NCBI RefSeq assembly: GCF_014203095.1
Contig: NZ_JACHIG010000008.1
Coordinates: 248,001 to 312,000, forward strand
DNA from: Prosthecobacter vanneervenii
GTDB lineage: Bacteria > Verrucomicrobiota > Verrucomicrobiia > Verrucomicrobiales > Verrucomicrobiaceae
Reading direction: 5' to 3'
DNA: 64,000 nt
Shown here: positions 1-8,181 of the stretch, piece by piece
How the letters are laid out: each line of letters begins with the position of its first letter
Numbering within the stretch: position 1 is the first letter of the stretch
Translations under genes and position numbers: made by a program
The notes under the pieces: generated by a model
What the model was told of the DNA's origin: nothing
The model's input: the letters and a program-made list of their open reading frames with translations, nothing else
The model's database searches: none

Positions 1-1092
1 CGGTCCCACGGGAATGTTGTGCTCGCGAGCCCAGTTGATGAAGTCCCAGACGATGAGGAAGTAGCTGGTGAAGTTTTTCTCCTTCAGCAGGGCCAGCTCC
101 ACCTCCATTCGGTGGTGGAGGACCTCGTCATTCAGCGCGCGGTCACGGCCATAGCGGCGCTCCAACCCCTCCGTGGTCAATCGGCGCAGGTACTCGTTGC
201 GGTCCCCGCCATCCGGCATCGGATACTGCGGATAGCGATCAATACTTGTCGAGTCGAGATGGATTTTGACATCGCAGCGCTCGGCGATTTCCAGCGTGGC
301 GTCGCAGGCCTCCGGCACCTCGGCAAAGAGGGCGCGCATCTCCTCGGCAGTCTTGAAATAGACCTCCGGGGAGTACGTCATACGGTTCTGGTCATAGATG
401 CTCGCCCCCGTGCCGATGCAGATCATGATGTCGTGAGACTCATGGTCGCTGCGGTTGAGAAAGTGCACATCGTTCGTGGCCACCGTCTTGAGGCCGTACT
501 GCTTGCCCCACTCGATCATCTGCCGCGCACTCTTGCGCTGGGCCTCCATGTTGTGGTCCTGGATCTCCAGGTAAAAATTCTCCGGACCAAAGATGTCGCG
601 GAACTCCTGCAAGCTCTTCTCCGCCTCGTCCTTGCGGTCGGAGAGCAGGAGTTCGTTGATCTCTCCATTGATGCAGCCACTGAGGCAGATCAGGCCCTTG
701 GAGTACTCCCGCAGCGCATCCTTGTCCACGCGCGGTTTGTACCACTGGCCCTCCAGATGCCCTTTGGTGATCAGCTTGGAGAGGTTCTCAAATCCCTCAT
801 TGCTCGCTGCCAGCAGCGTCAGATGGGAGGAGCGCTTGCGGCCTGCCACCTCATTTTTGTCCATCATGGAGCCAGGGGCCAGGTAGGCCTCGCAGCCGAG
901 GATGCTCTTCACCTTGGCCTTTTTCGCAGCCATGTAGAAATCGATCGCGCCGAAAAGATTGCCGTGATCCGTGATCGCCACGGCGGGCATCTCCAGTTCC
1001 TTCACCCGCTTCATGAGCGCATCGATGCGCACCGCGCCATCGAGCAGCGAGTAGTCGGTATGAAGGTGGAGATGGACAAAGGAATCAGGCAT
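1..1092 (-). CDS. dnaE: DNA polymerase III alpha subunit, N-terminal part (truncated by window edge)
   Basis: This is the catalytic subunit of the replicative DNA polymerase, of which only the first 364 codons are visible. The minus-strand ATG at 1092 opens with the PHP-domain signature HLHLHTDYSLLDGA (about residues 7-20), followed by ITDHGN (about 40-45) and a collinear DnaE N-terminus. The last visible residues, NIPVGP, lead directly into the usual GRGSAAG segment of the family. The reading frame is open to base 1, so the gene continues off the left edge. It starts 60 bp downstream of the end of the secreted hypothetical gene on the same strand and may be transcribed with it. No strong Shine-Dalgarno sequence is visible before the ATG. 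Confidence 0.95.
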   Translation of the reverse strand, partial: MPDSFVHLHLHTDYSLLDGAVRIDALMKRVKELEMPAVAITDHGNLFGAIDFYMAAKKAKVKSILGCEAYLAPGSMMDKNEVAGRKRSSHLTLLAASNEGFENLSKLITKGHLEGQWYKPRVDKDALREYSKGLICLSGCINGEINELLLSDRKDEAEKSLQEFRDIFGPENFYLEIQDHNMEAQRKSARQMIEWGKQYGLKTVATNDVHFLNRSDHESHDIMICIGTGASIYDQNRMTYSPEVYFKTAEEMRALFAEVPEACDATLEIAERCDVKIHLDSTSIDRYPQYPMPDGGDRNEYLRRLTTEGLERRYGRDRALNDEVLHHRMEVELALLKEKNFTSYFLIVWDFINWAREHNIPVGP

Positions 1093-1152
1093 GCGGCGCG
1101 GGAGAGGATTAACTCTTTCTCGGAGAGATGGACAAGCAGGACTTCTTCACAT

Positions 1153-1902
1153 TCAGTCATCACGGGCCCTGCCGTGGGCACGGTGATGGTGGCGGTAGTA
1201 TTTGAGCAGCCGCCAGCCGGCAATCCCGGCAATGCAAGTAGCAGCAGTCAGCAATGTGAGAAAAATCCTGCCGGTCGCAGCGGGTTCGGTCGCCGTAGAA
1301 GGAGGCGACACTGGCTTGGCGGATGTTGCTGGCGCAGCGATTTTTAGCTCAAAGGGGCGGCTGACCTCCCCTGGAAACACCACCTGCGGACGCGGCTCAG
1401 CCCTGCCCTGCTGGGAAAGCAGCAGGATCATGCTGGTGTTGGCGTTTTTGGCAAAATCCACCCTGAAAGTGTTGGCGCCTTCCGGCAGACGTCCTTCCAT
1501 CGTGGCCAGTAGATGAACCTCCTCGGTTTCTGGCTTCAGCGGGGTATTATCAGCACCATCCATCGCCTGGATCTGGCAGGCTGGCAGCGGCTTTTTCTCA
1601 TCATTAAAAATCAGGCTCACAGCACCCCTAAGGTACTGCTGTGCTTTTTCATGGGTGGCAGCCACCTGCGCCGGCGTCTGCTCACGGTACCATGAGCCCG
1701 GCACGGGCGGCAGGGTGGTAGGATCCGAGGCTAGAAAGGTGCGTGGATCCACATTGATCCTCAGTGTGTAGGCTCCCCCGGGGGCAAAATCTGCCTCCAC
1801 TGTCATGTTAGGCACCACGTGAGCCTGAGCCAGCCCAATGGTGCATCCCGCCACCCCTAGGACGGCGCTCCTCAGCCAGTTGCCGGAAAATCGATGCATC
1901 AT
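1153..1902 (-). CDS. Secreted or membrane-anchored hypothetical protein
   Basis: I do not recognise the family. The 249-residue product has an N-terminal hydrophobic segment (about residues 10-27, ending AQAHV) that looks like a cleavable signal peptide. A mostly beta-like, proline-containing ectodomain follows. A Ser/Thr/Pro linker (about 192-210) leads to a C-terminal transmembrane helix (about 212-232) and a basic, His-rich tail. This is the layout of a protein exported and then anchored by its C-terminus. The start could be either of two adjacent ATGs (1902 or 1899). It lies upstream of dnaE on the same strand and diverges from the FHA-cyclase gene across a 200 bp gap. Confidence 0.7.
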   Translation of the reverse strand: MMHRFSGNWLRSAVLGVAGCTIGLAQAHVVPNMTVEADFAPGGAYTLRINVDPRTFLASDPTTLPPVPGSWYREQTPAQVAATHEKAQQYLRGAVSLIFNDEKKPLPACQIQAMDGADNTPLKPETEEVHLLATMEGRLPEGANTFRVDFAKNANTSMILLLSQQGRAEPRPQVVFPGEVSRPFELKIAAPATSAKPVSPPSTATEPAATGRIFLTLLTAATCIAGIAGWRLLKYYRHHHRAHGRARDD

Positions 1903-2102
1903 GCGTCATGGTGGAGATGAGCCTGCCATTGGCAAATGTAACGTCGTAATACACTTACCGTCTCTGGCTTAGGCCCTTGATTCTCTAAACAAAAATCTCT
2001 TGCCCGAAAGAACCGGCGAAAAACCTTGTAGCTGGACGACGACCGCGCTTGACTAACGGCGCGTAAATTGCTTCAAAAGAGCATTCTTTTTTAACGACCC
2101 GT

Positions 2103-3029
2103 ATGGGAGCCACACTCAAATCACTGGAAAAAGGACTCGAGATCGTCCTCGAGGACTTCAATCTGGTCGGCCGCAGCCCGGATGCCAGCATCCGCCTCGT
2201 GGACGGGGGTGTTTCGCGCCAGCATGCCACCATCCGCAGGGATGGGCAGCTTTTCTGGGTCTCCGACCTCGGCAGCGCCAACGGCAGCTTCGTCAATGAT
2301 GTGGCCGTCACCACCGCCCGCGCCCTCCGCCACGGCGACCGCGTACAGTTTGGCACCAGCACCTTCATTTTCGACAGCCAGGACGAAGACCGCCCCTCCA
2401 GCGAGACCAGCAACGTCAGCACCCAGTCTCTCCACACCATTGCTCTGCCGGTCAAAACGGTCAAAGCTACCCTGCTCGTCGGAGACCTGCGCAACTTCAC
2501 CACCATCTCCGCGCAGCTTAGCGCCGAGGAAGTGGCCGCCATGCTTCGTGAATGGTACGCCCAGTGCGAAAAAGTGCTGAAGACCCGCGATGCGATCATC
2601 GACAAGTTCATCGGCGACGGTGTCTTTGCTTACTGGCCTGGGGACGACATCTCCTCCCGCGTCAAGGCCACTGAGGCCGCCAGGATCCTCAGCAGCCCCG
2701 ACGTCTCCGACTCTCCCAAGCGCAAATGGCTCAAGGAGAACATGAATCTGGAGGTCCACTGCCATATCGGCCTGAACGTCGGTGACGTGGCCCTGGGAGC
2801 CATGGGACGCGGCGTAAACACTGCCGTGGGCGAAGCCGTCAATGTGACCTTCCGTATCGAGAGCCTGACCCGCAAGCTGCAGGTGCCTGTGCTCGCCGGC
2901 GCACCCTTCCTCAATGGATGGGAGGAAGGCCTGAAGCTCTACCAAAACGCCGGCATCCATCCGGTGAAGGGCCAGCCTGATCCTGTGGAGGTCTATTCCC
3001 TCATCGACGCGCCCACGATGTCTTTCTAG
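2103..3029 (+). CDS. FHA domain-class III adenylate cyclase fusion
   Basis: The product is a 308-residue soluble protein. Residues 1-93 are an FHA phosphothreonine-binding domain with G23-R24, S38-R-x-H41 and N60-G61. Residues 118-300 are a class III nucleotide cyclase catalytic domain. Key catalytic positions appear intact: metal-binding D128 (GDLRNF) and D172 (KFIGDG), Lys168, and the N247/R251 pair (VNVTFR) that stabilises the transition state. It should therefore make cAMP, with activity or location set by binding of a phosphorylated partner; that control is inferred from the domain pairing. No transmembrane segment is seen. Its 3' end overlaps the convergent GNAT gene by 4 bp. Confidence 0.9.
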   Translation: MGATLKSLEKGLEIVLEDFNLVGRSPDASIRLVDGGVSRQHATIRRDGQLFWVSDLGSANGSFVNDVAVTTARALRHGDRVQFGTSTFIFDSQDEDRPSSETSNVSTQSLHTIALPVKTVKATLLVGDLRNFTTISAQLSAEEVAAMLREWYAQCEKVLKTRDAIIDKFIGDGVFAYWPGDDISSRVKATEAARILSSPDVSDSPKRKWLKENMNLEVHCHIGLNVGDVALGAMGRGVNTAVGEAVNVTFRIESLTRKLQVPVLAGAPFLNGWEEGLKLYQNAGIHPVKGQPDPVEVYSLIDAPTMSF

Positions 3030-3535
3030 GACGCCTCGCGATCCAGCAGCCGTTGCATGTCATCCCGCGTCATGCGGTAGAGGTACCACTCGCTCATGCG
3101 CTTGGCACCAATGCGCTGCTCATAGACCTGCTGTGCGTTCACATTCCAGTCCAGCGCCGTCCACTCCACACGTCCGCAGCCACGCTCATGCGCCAGGCTG
3201 ACCACTTTCTTGAGCAGCGCGCCTCCGACACCGCCTTTGCGGCGTTCAGGAAGGACAAACAAGTCTTCCAAATACATGGTCGGCAGCGCCAGAAAGCTCG
3301 AATATGTCTCCACCAGCACCATGTAGCCGCAGGGCTCGACGTCCTCGTTCACAAACGCCAGCCACACCTCGATGCGTGGCTTTTTGCCCAAGGCATCTTC
3401 CACCAGACGAGCCTGCGCCGCCTCATCTGGCGGGGGCAGCTTCTCAAACTCCGCCAGCGCCACCACCAGCCGACAAAACGCCGCCGCATGCTCTTGAGTG
3501 AGCGGCCGCAGCTGGATGTCCGGCTTTGTGCTCAT
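3026..3535 (-). CDS. GNAT family N-acetyltransferase
   Basis: A 169-residue acetyl-CoA-dependent acyltransferase. The acetyl-CoA pyrophosphate-binding motif A is seen as RRKGGVGGALL (about residues 98-108), preceded by the beta4 strand YLEDLFV. The C-terminal DWNVNAQQVYEQ segment resembles the diamine (spermidine/spermine-type) acetyltransferase branch, but the substrate cannot be fixed from sequence. Its ATG overlaps the miaB stop codon in an ATGA arrangement, so it is very likely translated from the same mRNA as miaB. Confidence 0.88.
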   Translation of the reverse strand: MSTKPDIQLRPLTQEHAAAFCRLVVALAEFEKLPPPDEAAQARLVEDALGKKPRIEVWLAFVNEDVEPCGYMVLVETYSSFLALPTMYLEDLFVLPERRKGGVGGALLKKVVSLAHERGCGRVEWTALDWNVNAQQVYEQRIGAKRMSEWYLYRMTRDDMQRLLDREAS

Positions 3536-4890
3536 GCATGCAGCACCGGATCTCCAAACAATGTGAAGTGCCCGGCCTCGGTGACGCGCACCTTGAACAT
3601 CTCTCCCACATGGCGCTCAGGATTGCCGTCAAAAACCACGATGCGGTTGGAACCCGTGCGTCCGGTAAGGCGCTCCTCGTTGGTTTTGCTGGGCCCTTCA
3701 CAGAGGATCTCCACCTCCTGCCCCACCAGCGCGTCATACATGGGCAGCGCGATGCGGTTCACCACGCCGAGCAGGTCTTGGTTGCGCTCCTCCTTCACGC
3801 GCTCCGGCACCTGGATCGCGTCCTCCATCTCAGCGGCAGGCGTGCCCCGGCGCTTGGAATAGCGGAAGACGAAGGCGTTGTCGAAACGGATGTTTTCAAA
3901 CATCTGCCGCGTCTCCAGGTAATGCTCTTCCGTCTCGCCAGGAAAGCCCACAATCACATCTGTCGTCACGGAGATGCCCGGGCGTGCCGCGCGGATGCGC
4001 TCCACCAGCTCTGTAAACCGCGCCGTCGTGTAAGGCCGGTGCATGCGCTTCAGGATGGCATCGCTGCCGCTCTGCACTGGCAGGTGCACATGCTCGGCCA
4101 GCTTAGGCAGATAAGTGAAGGCCTCGATGAGGTCCTTCTTGTAACCGATCGGGTGAGGGCTGGTGAAGCGAATGCGCTGAATGCCGGGCACCTCATGCAC
4201 CGCCTCCAGCAGCTGCACAAAGGGACTCTTGCCGTCCACCGCAGGAAACTCGTGCCGTCCGTACAAATTCACGATCTGCCCCAGCAGCGTCACCTCCTTC
4301 ACACCGCGATCTGCGAGACGCTTCACCTCTTCAACAATGTCGGCGATGGGCCTGCCGCGCTCGCCGCCACGTGTGTAGGGAACAATGCAGAAGGTGCACT
4401 TCATGTTGCAGCCCTGCATGATGCTCACGAAGGCACTGGCCTGCTTTTCTTTCAGCGTGTGGTCACGAATGGTGTTCTGCGAAGCGGTCTCTTCTTCCAC
4501 ATCCACGATGGAGAAGCGCTCGTCGTCCATCTGCTTGGCCTCCTTGGCACGGATGATCTCGTCCACGTAATCGACCACGCGGTGGTACTTCTGCGTACCT
4601 ACAACGAGGTCCACATTGGCCTTGTCCACCAGCTCGCTGCCGCGGCTCTGGGCCATGCAGCCCATGAAGCCGGTGACCAGGGGGATGCGCCGACGGCGCA
4701 CCATGCCCATTTTTCCCAGGGCCTTCTGCTCGGCCTGATCACGCACGGAGCAGGTGTTGATGAGCACCACATCGGCGTCTTCATCCCGCGCGGTCATGGT
4801 ATAGCCGCGCTCCACGAACATCTGCGACACCTGCTCGGTGTCGCGTTCGTTCATCTGGCAGCCATAGGTTTTGATGTGTACGCGGGGCAT
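3532..4890 (-). CDS. miaB: tRNA-2-methylthio-N6-dimethylallyladenosine synthase
   Basis: This radical-SAM methylthiotransferase converts i6A37 to ms2i6A37 in tRNAs that read UNN codons. The ATG at 4890 gives a 452-residue protein beginning MPRVHIKTYGCQMN. The three N-terminal cluster cysteines lie in YGCQMN, NTCSVR and GCMAQ. The radical-SAM CxxxCxxC motif is in GCNMKCTFCIVPYTRGG, and a TRAM RNA-binding domain closes the protein. A longer reading frame extends upstream to 5073, but those extra 61 residues are low-complexity and unlike the family, so I reject them. The gene is followed by an overlapping GNAT gene and lies 67 bp after the RidA gene. Confidence 0.95.
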   Translation of the reverse strand: MPRVHIKTYGCQMNERDTEQVSQMFVERGYTMTARDEDADVVLINTCSVRDQAEQKALGKMGMVRRRRIPLVTGFMGCMAQSRGSELVDKANVDLVVGTQKYHRVVDYVDEIIRAKEAKQMDDERFSIVDVEEETASQNTIRDHTLKEKQASAFVSIMQGCNMKCTFCIVPYTRGGERGRPIADIVEEVKRLADRGVKEVTLLGQIVNLYGRHEFPAVDGKSPFVQLLEAVHEVPGIQRIRFTSPHPIGYKKDLIEAFTYLPKLAEHVHLPVQSGSDAILKRMHRPYTTARFTELVERIRAARPGISVTTDVIVGFPGETEEHYLETRQMFENIRFDNAFVFRYSKRRGTPAAEMEDAIQVPERVKEERNQDLLGVVNRIALPMYDALVGQEVEILCEGPSKTNEERLTGRTGSNRIVVFDGNPERHVGEMFKVRVTEAGHFTLFGDPVLHA

Positions 4891-4957
4891 TTGGGGGGCG
4901 GGAGCATACCCACTCCCGCCCAAAACACAACCGCAAGGCGCTTGGCCCCGGTCCGGA

Positions 4958-5398
4958 TCATCCCTTGATCTCAAAGATGGCCTCAACCTCGACCGCAGCT
5001 CCGGTGGGAAGCTGGGCAAAACCCAGGGCGCTGCGGGCGTGGTAGCCATCACCTTCCTTGCCGAAAATTTCATGCAGCAGGTCGGAGCAGCCGTTGATGA
5101 CCAGATGCTGGTCGCTGTATTCCAGCGTCGAGTTCACGCAGCCCAGGACCTTGATGACCTTCAGCCCATCCAGCGTGCCGTGTGTGTCCCACACTGAGCG
5201 CAGCACCTTCTCGGCGCAGTTCTTGGCGGCCTTGTAACCGTCTTCCGTGGAGACACCGGCGCCCAGCTTGCCCTTGAGGTCGCTCACGTGGCCGGAGGTG
5301 ATGAGCTGATTGCCGCTGCGGATGCAGAGGTTCAGGTAGGCGGGGGGCTGCTTGGTGAAAACAATGCCGAGGGATTCTGCTTTTTGCTGGGGTGTCAT
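4958..5398 (-). CDS. RidA/YjgF/UK114 family protein
   Basis: The RidA family hydrolyses reactive enamine/imine intermediates of amino-acid metabolism. The 146-residue form starting at 5398 (MTPQQKAESLG) has the family core and the conserved arginine context HARSALGFAQLP with downstream VEVEAIFEI. That arginine is the one used for carboxylate binding in active RidA proteins. It belongs to the longer (about 150-residue) YjgF subgroup rather than the 130-residue E. coli type. An ATG 24 bp upstream (5422) would add eight unconserved residues. It lies between the serine hydrolase and miaB on the same strand. Confidence 0.88.
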   Translation of the reverse strand: MTPQQKAESLGIVFTKQPPAYLNLCIRSGNQLITSGHVSDLKGKLGAGVSTEDGYKAAKNCAEKVLRSVWDTHGTLDGLKVIKVLGCVNSTLEYSDQHLVINGCSDLLHEIFGKEGDGYHARSALGFAQLPTGAAVEVEAIFEIKG

Positions 5399-5480
5399 GG
5401 TAGGAAGTGAAGAAGGGAGCACAAAATACGGCCTGGAAAATCAAAACTGGCATCCCGCTTTTATTCTTCTCCCCGCAGGC

Positions 5481-6539
5481 TCACAGCTCCCACGCCTTCA
5501 CCACGCCACCCATCTGCCACATCAGCTTGTCCAGCGCGAGGCCCAGCCCTTCACTGCGACCATTGAGCAGCCCGGCCCAGCATCTTCCCTTGGCCGTGTG
5601 CACCATGATTGTCGTCGTTCCCGGCAGCGATCCAGTATGCCACCAGTTCGGCACCTTGTTAACGTTCCAGCCCCGCGCATAGCCTCCTCCCACACCAGGC
5701 GTGGTCATGGCACGAATCGACTCAGGCTTGAGCATGAGCGAAAGCTGCGAGGTGAAGCGCACTAGGTCCCCCGCCTTGGAAATCCAGCCACCATGTGAAT
5801 CCATGCGTGAGACATTCATGCTATAGGCCGCTCCGGGTTTGGGTGTGACATACATCACCTCCTGCGGCCGTCGCTCCGCCAGCGTGTTGCCGCCGATCTG
5901 CATGCTGCTGATGCCGCAGGGCTCCAGCATCCGTTTTTGAATCAGTGTCTCGTAAGGCTGGCCGTAAACCTTCTCCAGCACCCGGCCCAGCACGCAGTAG
6001 CCAAAGTTGGAATACGCAAAGTGCTCCCCCGGCTTGTGCGTCTGCTTCTGGTTTGTCAGCGCCCAGGCGATGAGTTCCGCATGATTCATCTGCGGGTTTT
6101 GAAACATGGGGTCATTCCTGTCGTTGGCCCAGCCGCCGCTGGTGTGAGTCAGCAGCTGGTCCACCGTGATGGCGGCCACCTCTCCGCTGTAGTCACCTCC
6201 CAGAATGCCCTGCGGGCCAAACACGGTGCTCTCCGGCTTCAGCCGTCCCTCCTCAATGCACTTCATCACCGCCGTGGCCGTGATGGGCTTGGAAATACTG
6301 GCGATGCGGAAGCGATGCTGCGGCGTTACCTTTTCTTTCCCATCCGCATCAGCAAAACCGTAACCTCCTTCAAAGTCGATCTTCCCATCCCTGCCATACG
6401 CGATGCTCATGCCTTGGATGCCATGCTCGCGCAGAAATCCTTCAGCTATGGCGCGGATCTTCTGCTCTTCAGACGTCGGCAATGGGTACGTCGCCACGGG
6501 CCATGCCGCCAGGGAACTCACAAAGGCGCGTCGTTTCAT
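5481..6539 (-). CDS. Serine hydrolase of the beta-lactamase/penicillin-binding-protein fold
   Basis: A 352-residue protein. The SxxK nucleophile motif is S81-I-S-K84, YSN is the Tyr-x-Asn motif and HTG (in WWHTGSLPG) stands in for KTG. This places it among class C-like esterases/D-aminopeptidases (COG1680) rather than among proven beta-lactamases; the substrate is unknown. The ATG at 6539 gives MKRRAFVSSLAAW, a short arginine-led hydrophobic leader that may direct export. A frame extension to 6674 overlaps the divergent GH71/99-like gene and is rejected. The start codons of the two divergent genes are only about 25 bp apart. Confidence 0.88.
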   Translation of the reverse strand: MKRRAFVSSLAAWPVATYPLPTSEEQKIRAIAEGFLREHGIQGMSIAYGRDGKIDFEGGYGFADADGKEKVTPQHRFRIASISKPITATAVMKCIEEGRLKPESTVFGPQGILGGDYSGEVAAITVDQLLTHTSGGWANDRNDPMFQNPQMNHAELIAWALTNQKQTHKPGEHFAYSNFGYCVLGRVLEKVYGQPYETLIQKRMLEPCGISSMQIGGNTLAERRPQEVMYVTPKPGAAYSMNVSRMDSHGGWISKAGDLVRFTSQLSLMLKPESIRAMTTPGVGGGYARGWNVNKVPNWWHTGSLPGTTTIMVHTAKGRCWAGLLNGRSEGLGLALDKLMWQMGGVVKAWEL

Positions 6540-6564
6540 ACGGCCCACATCACACCTTGACGCC

Positions 6565-7830
6565 ATGCCCCCGTCAACGAAAACATCCCGCATGCTTCGC
6601 CTCTTCCTTCTGTCCGCCCTGCTCGCTTTCAGCGCCCAAGCCCAGACCGTAGACACCAGCACGCTCACCGGCAAAGTCGTCTGCGGCTACCAGGGCTGGT
6701 TCCGCTGCGAAGGAGATGGCAGCAATAACGGCTGGCATCACTACGCCGCTGGCAGCAAGATCTTGGAACCCGGACACGCCCATATCGAAATGTGGCCGGA
6801 TGTGAGCGAGCTGCCTCAAGAAGCCCGTGTGCAGACCCCCTTCAAACATGCCGATGGCCGCACCGCTGAAGTTTTCAGCTCCGTATATCCCGCCGTGGTG
6901 CAGCTTCATTTCAAATGGATGCGCGACTACGGCATCGACGGCGCCTTCATCCAGCGCTTTGCCACCACCACACGCGACAAACGCTTCCGCGAGCCCATGG
7001 ACCAGGTGCTGGCCCATTGCCAGACCGCTGCTGCTGCCAACGGGCGTGGCGTGACGCTGATGTATGATCTCAGCGGCATCAAGGAAGGCGACATCCAGCT
7101 GGTGATCGACGACTGGAAACGCATCCTCGCTGAAAAGCGCCTCGACCCCAAAAGCGCCGCTTATTTCAAGCACCACGGCAGGCCCCTCGTGGCCCTCTGG
7201 GGCCTGGGCTTCAATGACCGCGCGCCCATGCTCGATGAATGGTCACGCCTCATCACCTTTCTGCGCGACGATCCCGAGTTCGGCGGCTGCGCCATCATGC
7301 TCGGAGTCCCCTACTACTGGCGCACCCTGGACCACGACTGCATCAAAGATCCCCGACTGCTCGAAATCATCGCCCGTGCCGACATCGTCAGCCCCTGGTC
7401 CGTGGGCCGTTACGGCACGCCCAAGGACGCCACCAGCCGGGGGGAGAAATACCTGAAGCCCGACATCGCCTGGTGCACCGAGCACAAGCTCGACTACCTG
7501 CCCGTCATCTTCCCCGGCTTCAGCTGGACGAATCTCTCCAAGTCGCGCAACCAGCCGGCAAAATTTGACGCCATCCCCCGTCTCGGTGGCGAGTTCCTGT
7601 GGTCGCAGGCGCTCGCGGCCAAACAAGCCGGGGCACAAATGCTCTACGTGGCCATGTTTGACGAGATGGACGAAGGCACCGCCATCTTCAAAACCGACAA
7701 TCACCCGCCTGTGGGCGAAAGCCGCTTCCTTGCAGAGCCGGATCTGCCAAGCGACCATTACCTCTGGCTTACTGGCAGGCTCGGCGCTCTGCTGCGCGGA
7801 GAAGCGCCGGATACGCTGCCAAAACGCTGA
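6565..7830 (+). CDS. Secreted glycoside hydrolase family 71/99-like protein
   Basis: A 421-residue protein with a clear signal peptide (hydrophobic core about residues 10-23, cleavage after AQA). The mature part begins with GKVVCGYQGWFRCEGDG and contains WMRDYGIDGAFIQRF, YDLSGI and a late FDEMDEGTAIFK segment. I recognise this as the GH71/99-like (endo-alpha-mannanase-fold) group often annotated as xylosidase/arabinosidase in Bacteroidota and Verrucomicrobiota. The substrate is not determined. A second ATG at 6592 also leaves a complete signal peptide. It points away from the serine hydrolase gene and converges on the small zinc-ribbon gene 12 bp downstream. Confidence 0.72.
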   Translation: MPPSTKTSRMLRLFLLSALLAFSAQAQTVDTSTLTGKVVCGYQGWFRCEGDGSNNGWHHYAAGSKILEPGHAHIEMWPDVSELPQEARVQTPFKHADGRTAEVFSSVYPAVVQLHFKWMRDYGIDGAFIQRFATTTRDKRFREPMDQVLAHCQTAAAANGRGVTLMYDLSGIKEGDIQLVIDDWKRILAEKRLDPKSAAYFKHHGRPLVALWGLGFNDRAPMLDEWSRLITFLRDDPEFGGCAIMLGVPYYWRTLDHDCIKDPRLLEIIARADIVSPWSVGRYGTPKDATSRGEKYLKPDIAWCTEHKLDYLPVIFPGFSWTNLSKSRNQPAKFDAIPRLGGEFLWSQALAAKQAGAQMLYVAMFDEMDEGTAIFKTDNHPPVGESRFLAEPDLPSDHYLWLTGRLGALLRGEAPDTLPKR

Positions 7831-7842
7831 TTACGGCTAAAC

Positions 7843-8079
7843 TCAGGACAGGTCCGAAGCCAGGACCGAGTTGGCCGCCCTCAGCGCCAGCTCCTTGGCC
7901 TGCGCAATGACGCGCACGGAAGTGGCGTCAAACAGGTAGGCATGGCAACTGGGACAGGTGATGGCACGCGCGACCACGATGGAGCCGCATCCTTCGCAGA
8001 CTTTATACTGCTCCGGATGAGTAGCGATCTTCTCAGCCTGCTTCAGGCGAGAGTCCGGTTTGTGATCGTGCGCGCTCAT
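7843..8079 (-). CDS. Small zinc-ribbon protein
   Basis: This 78-residue protein has two CxxC knuckles, CEGC and CPSC, 16 residues apart, which should bind one zinc as a ribbon. Short charged flanks and an alanine-rich C-terminal helix surround it. It resembles small conserved Verrucomicrobiota proteins of unknown role. The zinc site is seen; any nucleic-acid or protein binding is inference. It is convergent with the GH71/99-like gene. Confidence 0.7.
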   Translation of the reverse strand: MSAHDHKPDSRLKQAEKIATHPEQYKVCEGCGSIVVARAITCPSCHAYLFDATSVRVIAQAKELALRAANSVLASDLS

Positions 8080-8181
8080 TGAATGTCATTACGATGCTAC
8101 GACGACATTGGCCGAGTGCAACGCCGCTGATAAACAACTTACATTCTTTTTTGCGCTTGCTTTGCGGGCACCAGGCACTTT

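Noticed and set aside
5481-6539. Antibiotic-resistance beta-lactamase
   Set aside because: SxxK/YxN/HTG in a COG1680-type context is common to esterases and peptidases; nothing points to beta-lactam hydrolysis.
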